Source: CAYOWQ01 sp964407695
GTDB taxonomy: Bacteria > Planctomycetota > Phycisphaerae > Phycisphaerales > SM1A02
DNA length: 64,000 nucleotides
Assembly (NCBI GenBank): GCA_964407695.1
Contig: CAYOWQ010000009.1
Span: 1-64,000 of the forward strand
Reading direction: 5' to 3'
This document shows positions 60,659-64,000 of the stretch, one piece after another. The position numbers and the translations under genes were made by a program. The stretch's first letter is position 1; the number at the start of each line of letters is the position of its first letter. The notes beneath the pieces were generated by a model. It ran no database searches. It saw only the letters and a list, made by a program, of their open reading frames with translations, and had not been told where the DNA came from.

Positions 60659-61016
60659 ACGCCGCCTGGTCCATCAAGGCGTTCACGGGGGCGGCATCAC
60701 CGGTCTTGACCTTGACCAGCCAGCCCTTGCCGAAGGGGTCGCTGTTGAGAAGTGAAGGATCGTCGACCGCGGCCTTGTTGACCTCGAGCACTGTGCCACC
60801 CACAACGGAGTACACGTCGCTGGTGGTCTTCACGGATTCCACCTCCCCGACAACGCTGTTCGGGGCAATCACGGTGCCCTGCTTCTTCATCTCGACATAA
60901 GTCACATCGGTCAGTTCGTTGGCCGCAAACTGGGTGATGCCGATGGTGACGACATCGCCGGCGACCTGAAACCATTCGTGCGATTCGGAATAACGGCGGT
61001 CACTTGGACTGGGCAT
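60633..61016 (-). CDS. gcvH: glycine cleavage system H protein
   Basis: Lipoyl carrier of the glycine cleavage system. The 127-aa protein is typical: YSESHEWFQVAGDVVTIGITQFAANELTDVTYVE, the lipoylation motif GEVESVK63TTSD, and DPFGKGWLVKVK. GcvT and GcvP are not in the window. It leads a unit with the ABC transporter, an unexpected partner. No glycine riboswitch is recognisable upstream. Confidence 0.95.
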   Translation of the reverse strand: MPSPSDRRYSESHEWFQVAGDVVTIGITQFAANELTDVTYVEMKKQGTVIAPNSVVGEVESVKTTSDVYSVVGGTVLEVNKAAVDDPSLLNSDPFGKGWLVKVKTGDAAPVNALMDQAAYDRKHPIG

Positions 61017-61042
61017 GGGGCTGGATCTCGGAAAGGGGGGTC

Positions 61043-61070
61043 ATGATACACATCCTCCCCAGTCCCACAA
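61043..61070 (-). promoter_or_regulatory. possible promoter for gcvH
   Basis: On the minus strand TTGTGG (61065-61070), 16 bp, TATCAT (61043-61048). Transcription would start near 61036, 20 bp before the gcvH ATG. Confidence 0.35.
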
Positions 61071-61147
61071 TTGTGATGAACACACTATCCGCCAAACTCG
61101 TACCACTCAGGAATCTCCAAAAACCGGCCTCGGACGGCCAAAATGTC

Positions 61148-61174
61148 AAAATGGAGGATTTTTTCTTCCATTTT
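61148..61174. other. AT-rich inverted repeat
   Basis: AAAATGGA (61148-61155) pairs with TCCATTTT (61167-61174), loop of 11 bases with six T. It lies immediately upstream of the candidate small-RNA promoter and could be a regulator-binding site. Confidence 0.45.
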
Positions 61175-61175
61175 C

Positions 61176-61204
61176 TTGCAACGACCGATGAAGACCGGTA
61201 AGAT
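61176..61204 (+). promoter_or_regulatory. sigma-70-type promoter of the candidate small RNA
   Basis: TTGCAA (61176-61181) and TAAGAT (61199-61204) separated by exactly 17 bp. Predicted start near 61211. Confidence 0.45.
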
Positions 61205-61210
61205 TTTTCA

Positions 61211-61312
61211 ATGGTGGTGTTCAAATTTGGCTAACTCCACCTGTTTTTCCCCTCCTTTTGGATCTTTCTCCCCTCCGGAAAACGTCGGCCCCTCAGGTCG
61301 GCGTTTTCTCTT
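61211..61312 (+). ncRNA. candidate small RNA with two C-rich anti-SD motifs and a terminator
   Basis: A ~100-nt unit between gcvH and the isomerase gene. The first hairpin is GGTGG-T-GTT (61213-61221)/AAC-T-CCACC (61233-61241). A pyrimidine-rich single strand follows with CCCCTCC twice (61249-61255, 61270-61276). The terminal hairpin has a 13-pair stem 61278-61290/61296-61308 with two G-U pairs and loop CCTCA, and ends TTTTCTCTT. A terminator in a divergent gap is pointless unless something is transcribed there. It may instead be a leader attenuator of the isomerase operon. The remaining parts of the 442-bp gap show no gene. Confidence 0.5.
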
Positions 61313-61458
61313 ATCCACAATTGAGCATGTCCTGATCGTCGGAATCGCCGATCTGATGGTTCAATCCGGCACGATCCGTTCGGAAAATGCACGGACGGCA
61401 CGAAACTTGCGTCTGCCCCTTGTACCGTTAGACTCGCGACTTTGACGAGGTACCTTTT

Positions 61459-62256
61459 GTGCTGATGACGCTCGCGGTGAGTTCACTGCGCAACATGTTG
61501 GGGTCTGGCGCCGGCAAACGCCTTGAATTGACCGACGTGCCGGATTTCGCCATTCGGGAACTTGGCCTTCGCGGGCTCAATATTCAATCGTCGATGCTTT
61601 CAGGGTGGAGCCTTCGTGACCTTGACCGCCTCCGGGACCGGGCCGACAAAGCGGCCTGCCCCTGCCTGGTGTTGATTGACGATTCCGCGATTTCCTTCGT
61701 TGGCCCGCCGCAGGAGCGCGACGCGGCGGTCGAGCGCGTGGCCCGGTTGGCGGCCGCGGCGACCCGGCTTGGGTGCAGTGCTGTTGGACTGCTGCTCGAA
61801 GCGCCCGCCACAACCGACGCCTTTGACCAGTGTGTTCAAGGGATGAAGCATGCGATGAATCGGATTGAGCGGATGGAGTTGAACCTGCTGCTGGCGCCGC
61901 ACCGAGGATTGACCGACGATCCGGTCGAGCTGACCGAGTTAATCAAGAAGATCGGCGGATTCCGCATCGGGTCGCTCCCCTCATTTTCACACGCTTCCAA
62001 TTCCGGGGATGCCGAAGCTGCGCTGAAGCGATTGGCGCCTTATGCCGGCACGCTGCATGCTTCGATCCTTGATGAGAATCAGAAGGGCACGAAGCACAAA
62101 TCCATCGACCTTGCCAAGTGTGTTGAGGCGATCCAGAGCGTAGGATACGTCAACACTCTGGCCCTTGAGTATCTTGGACATGGCGACCCCATCGGCCCCA
62201 TCGAGCAGGCACGAAATTCTCTCAGCGAAGCCATTGAGGCGCTTGCTGAATCTTGA
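61459..62256 (+). CDS. sugar phosphate isomerase/epimerase-like TIM-barrel protein
   Basis: A ~265-aa protein of the AP-endonuclease-2/xylose-isomerase-like family: FAIRELGLRGLNIQSSMLSG, a barrel core with LNLLLAPHRGLTDDPVEL, RIGSLPSFSHAS, LHASILDENQKGTKHKSIDL and LALEYLGHGDP. Family members isomerise or epimerise sugars with a divalent metal. The metal-binding residues are only partly recognisable (HAS, the Glu of LEYLG), so the reaction is not predicted. Start GTG 61459 with GAGG upstream; ATG 61465 is the alternative. Heads the cmk-plsC group. Confidence 0.75.
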   Translation: MLMTLAVSSLRNMLGSGAGKRLELTDVPDFAIRELGLRGLNIQSSMLSGWSLRDLDRLRDRADKAACPCLVLIDDSAISFVGPPQERDAAVERVARLAAAATRLGCSAVGLLLEAPATTDAFDQCVQGMKHAMNRIERMELNLLLAPHRGLTDDPVELTELIKKIGGFRIGSLPSFSHASNSGDAEAALKRLAPYAGTLHASILDENQKGTKHKSIDLAKCVEAIQSVGYVNTLALEYLGHGDPIGPIEQARNSLSEAIEALAES

Positions 62257-62281
62257 AGCCTCGACCACCGGAGGGCTGCAC

Positions 62282-63007
62282 GTGCCGCTTGAGCTCGGAC
62301 CCGACTCACTGATCATCACCATCGACGGACCTGCCGGTACCGGCAAATCCACGGTGGCGCATCGGTTGGCCAAGCGGCTTGGCGTGGAGGTGCTGGATAC
62401 CGGCGCGATGTATCGGGCCGCCGGCTTGCTCTGTCTCGAACGTGACATCGACCCGACCGATGGCCCTGCCATCGCCGAAATGCTTGGTACGGTGGACCTC
62501 CATTTTGAATGGTCCAAGGATCCGCCGGCAATCCTGATCGGGGAAAGGGACGTCAGTCGGCGCATTCGCGAGCCCGACGTCGATAGGGTTGTCTCTGTCG
62601 TTGCCCGACAGAAGGAAGTCCGTTCCGTCTTGGTCCATCATCAACGGCGAATCGCCAACCGGCACCCCCGGCTGGTCACCGAAGGGCGCGATCAGGGTAC
62701 GGTGGTTTTTCCTGAAGCCCCGGTGCACTTCTATCTTGATGCGGCCCCAGAAGTTCGTGCCTCCCGCCGGGTCACGCAGCTTGCGGAACAGGGGCTCCAG
62801 GAATCGTTCGCCGAAGTCCTGCGAGATATCGGAGCCAGGGATGAACTCGATTCCAAGCGGGAGGAATCTCCACTCCGTGCTGCCCCGGATGCCATCGTGA
62901 TCGATACCGGAGCGATGTCGCTCGACAATGTCGTGGCGACGCTGGAAAGGCACGTGATGGAGCAGGTGCCCGAAGCGTTCTCCTCCGACGCATTGCGTCC
63001 GCGCTGA
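62282..63007 (+). CDS. cmk: cytidylate kinase (Cmk)
   Basis: Phosphorylates CMP and dCMP. The ~241-aa protein has P-loop DGPAGTGKST near residue 18. Further Cmk blocks are LGVEVLDTGAMYRA, VSRRIREPDVDRVVSVVA, VTEGRDQGTVVFPEAPVHFYLDA and RDELDSKREESPL. I chose GTG 62282, which has GGAGGG six bases upstream and lies 25 bp after the previous stop; the open frame to 62165 overlaps that gene. Followed by plsC after 3 bp, a gene pair seen in many bacteria. Confidence 0.96.
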   Translation: MPLELGPDSLIITIDGPAGTGKSTVAHRLAKRLGVEVLDTGAMYRAAGLLCLERDIDPTDGPAIAEMLGTVDLHFEWSKDPPAILIGERDVSRRIREPDVDRVVSVVARQKEVRSVLVHHQRRIANRHPRLVTEGRDQGTVVFPEAPVHFYLDAAPEVRASRRVTQLAEQGLQESFAEVLRDIGARDELDSKREESPLRAAPDAIVIDTGAMSLDNVVATLERHVMEQVPEAFSSDALRPR

Positions 63008-63010
63008 CGA

Positions 63011-63799
63011 ATGATGCGCGCTCCCGAAACTCCGGTCGATGCAGCGCCAACGAATGGCGCCCCAGCGCCCACAGGCGGTCGGCCACGATGGTTTGAATAC
63101 TCCCGGCGCATTCCGGGTCGCTCGCTCCTCCAATCGATCTGGTTCGATGCCTGTCGCATGTTGTGCGAGGTCGTGGTCGGCCTTGTCTGGCGATTGCGTG
63201 TCATCGGCCGCGAACACGTGCCGCCGACGGGTCCGGTGCTGTTCGTGAGCAATCACCAGTCGTATCTCGATCCGATAATCAACGGCATTGCAGTGCGTGA
63301 TCGCCAGCTCACTGCGATTGCTCGTGAATCACTTTTTCGGTTTCGCCCGTTTGCATGGCTCATGTATTCGATTGGTGCCATTGCCATTCGGGAGGACTCC
63401 GGCGACTCGGGTGCTCTCAAAGCCGCCATCAGCGAACTTGCCGCCGGGCGGTGCATCCTGATCTACCCCGAGGGTTCACGAACGGAGACGGGTCGGATCG
63501 AGGAATTCAAGAAGGGGTTCCTACTCCTGGTGCGCAAGGCCAAGGTTCCCGTGCTGCCCATGGCAGTCGAGGGTGCGTTCGACGTCTGGCCGCGAGGGAA
63601 ATCGCGGCCAATGCTCGGCGGTCGTCTGGGTGTGAAGGTCTGTCCGGCGATTCCATACGACGTGCTGATGGCCGATGGTCCGGACGCTGCGCTGGCCATG
63701 CTCCGTTCCGCCATCGAGGCCGCCCAAGCCGAACTTCGTGCCGAAATGCTTCATCGCAGTGGGGGCCGGTGGCCGAAGCCCCTGACCAATGCGACGTAG
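63011..63799 (+). CDS. plsC: 1-acyl-sn-glycerol-3-phosphate acyltransferase (PlsC family)
   Basis: Membrane-associated acyltransferase of phospholipid synthesis, adding the second acyl chain to lysophosphatidic acid. The 262-aa protein has catalytic NHQSYLDP (NHxxxxD) near residue 80. The glycerol-phosphate-binding YPEGSRTETG block is near 155, followed by FKKGFLLLVRKAKVPVLPMAV. An amphipathic or hydrophobic segment precedes motif I. The first ~40 residues are Pro/Ala-rich and probably disordered. Adjacent to cmk. Confidence 0.94.
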   Translation: MMRAPETPVDAAPTNGAPAPTGGRPRWFEYSRRIPGRSLLQSIWFDACRMLCEVVVGLVWRLRVIGREHVPPTGPVLFVSNHQSYLDPIINGIAVRDRQLTAIARESLFRFRPFAWLMYSIGAIAIREDSGDSGALKAAISELAAGRCILIYPEGSRTETGRIEEFKKGFLLLVRKAKVPVLPMAVEGAFDVWPRGKSRPMLGGRLGVKVCPAIPYDVLMADGPDAALAMLRSAIEAAQAELRAEMLHRSGGRWPKPLTNAT

Positions 63800-63808
63800 A
63801 CTACGCAG

Positions 63809-64000
63809 ATGATGATCAGCTCCAGCCTCGCCATATTCATCTGTATATCAGCGCTTCAGCAAAATCCGCCGGCAGACCCTGCCGATGACCCCGTGGCCAA
63901 GGGTGTGGAGGTGCTGCTTGGCATGCAGTCGGGCGACGGCGACGCGGAGTGGCCCTACGAGGGTGTCTATCGCGTTCGCGGACAGATCCCCATCGGCTAT
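63809..64000 (+). CDS. exported protein, 5' part only (cut by window end)
   Basis: An open frame of 64 codons runs to the window end from ATG 63809. It begins with a short hydrophobic signal-like segment (SSSLAIFICISALQQ), then reads DPVAKGVEVLLGMQSGDGDAEWPYEGVYRV. The repeat-like VAKGVEVLL-x-MQ pattern recalls planctomycete proteins of the prenyltransferase/squalene-cyclase (alpha-alpha toroid) fold, but too little is present to be sure. Confidence 0.65.
   Translation, partial: MMISSSLAIFICISALQQNPPADPADDPVAKGVEVLLGMQSGDGDAEWPYEGVYRVRGQIPIGY

Noticed and set aside
61100..61140. Minus-strand terminator-like GGCC...GGCC followed by GGTTTTT
   Set aside because: Only a four-base self-complementary stem and a GG before the T-run. 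Too weak to call.
61017..61320. Glycine riboswitch upstream of gcvH
   Set aside because: The minus-strand leader is purine-rich but I cannot place the conserved glycine-aptamer core.
61143..61445. 100-codon plus-strand frame in the gcvH-isomerase gap
   Set aside because: No SD, Phe/Ser/Pro-rich without a domain, and it runs through two strong hairpins that fit a non-coding RNA better.

Overview
The window is GC-rich chromosomal DNA from a flagellated, diderm bacterium, most likely Planctomycetota of the Phycisphaerae type. This is inference, because no rRNA or other phylogenetic marker was compared. It rests on meso-DAP peptidoglycan genes (murE with a DNPR motif, murF, mraY), two LptF/LptG permeases and a TonB/ExbD pair (outer membrane), large TPR proteins, a zinc-ribbon/GYF_2-like protein, an FHA-sigma factor fusion, and many genes without a Shine-Dalgarno (SD) sequence. 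I see no insertion sequence, prophage, CRISPR array, tRNA or rRNA.

Layout. 0.2-6.3 kb, minus strand: operon def-fmt-(HExxH protein)-queA-murE-murF. 6.4-13.1 kb: TPR protein, parvulin-type lipoprotein, zinc-ribbon membrane protein, GT-C-like membrane protein and Tat-type amidase lipoprotein. 13.1-17.2 kb, minus: mraY and two LptF/G permeases. 17.4-20.7 kb, plus: four minor pseudopilins resembling a GspI/J/K/H tip complex. 20.7-30.9 kb, plus: flgI, rod-binding flgJ domain, flgN-like, flgK, a long flgL, fliW, csrA and two flagellins. 30.9-32.0 kb: GT9 glycosyltransferase. 32-41.7 kb, minus: nusA-infB-rbfA-(HhH protein)-(giant TPR protein)-yebC with overlapping genes. 42.1-49.2 kb: fliM, dsbD and a surface-polysaccharide operon (wecA-like, O-antigen-ligase-like, DUF4286). 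49.2-54.7 kb: uvrB and uvrA. 54.7-61.0 kb: tonB-like/exbD, FHA-ECF sigma fusion, LolDE/MacB-like ABC transporter and gcvH. 61.4-64 kb: sugar isomerase-like protein, cmk, plsC and the start of an exported protein.

The most interesting signals are regulatory. The flagellar cluster has the flgN-flgK-flgL-fliW-csrA-flagellin order known from Bacillus. Its mRNA leaders carry small hairpins that present GGA in the loop, the recognised CsrA-binding geometry, at the start sites of flgI and both flagellins. Two more hairpins sit back to back in the fliW leader, one of them an exact 15-base copy of the flgI element. Separately, seven operon-leading genes have a TAnnnT box exactly 6-7 bases before the start codon, which suggests leaderless transcription. 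The gcvH/isomerase intergenic region contains a promoter-like pair, two hairpins and two CCCCTCC heptamers that together look like an undescribed ~100-nt small RNA. The FHA-sigma fusion at 56.4 kb suggests a transcription factor tied to Ser/Thr phosphorylation.
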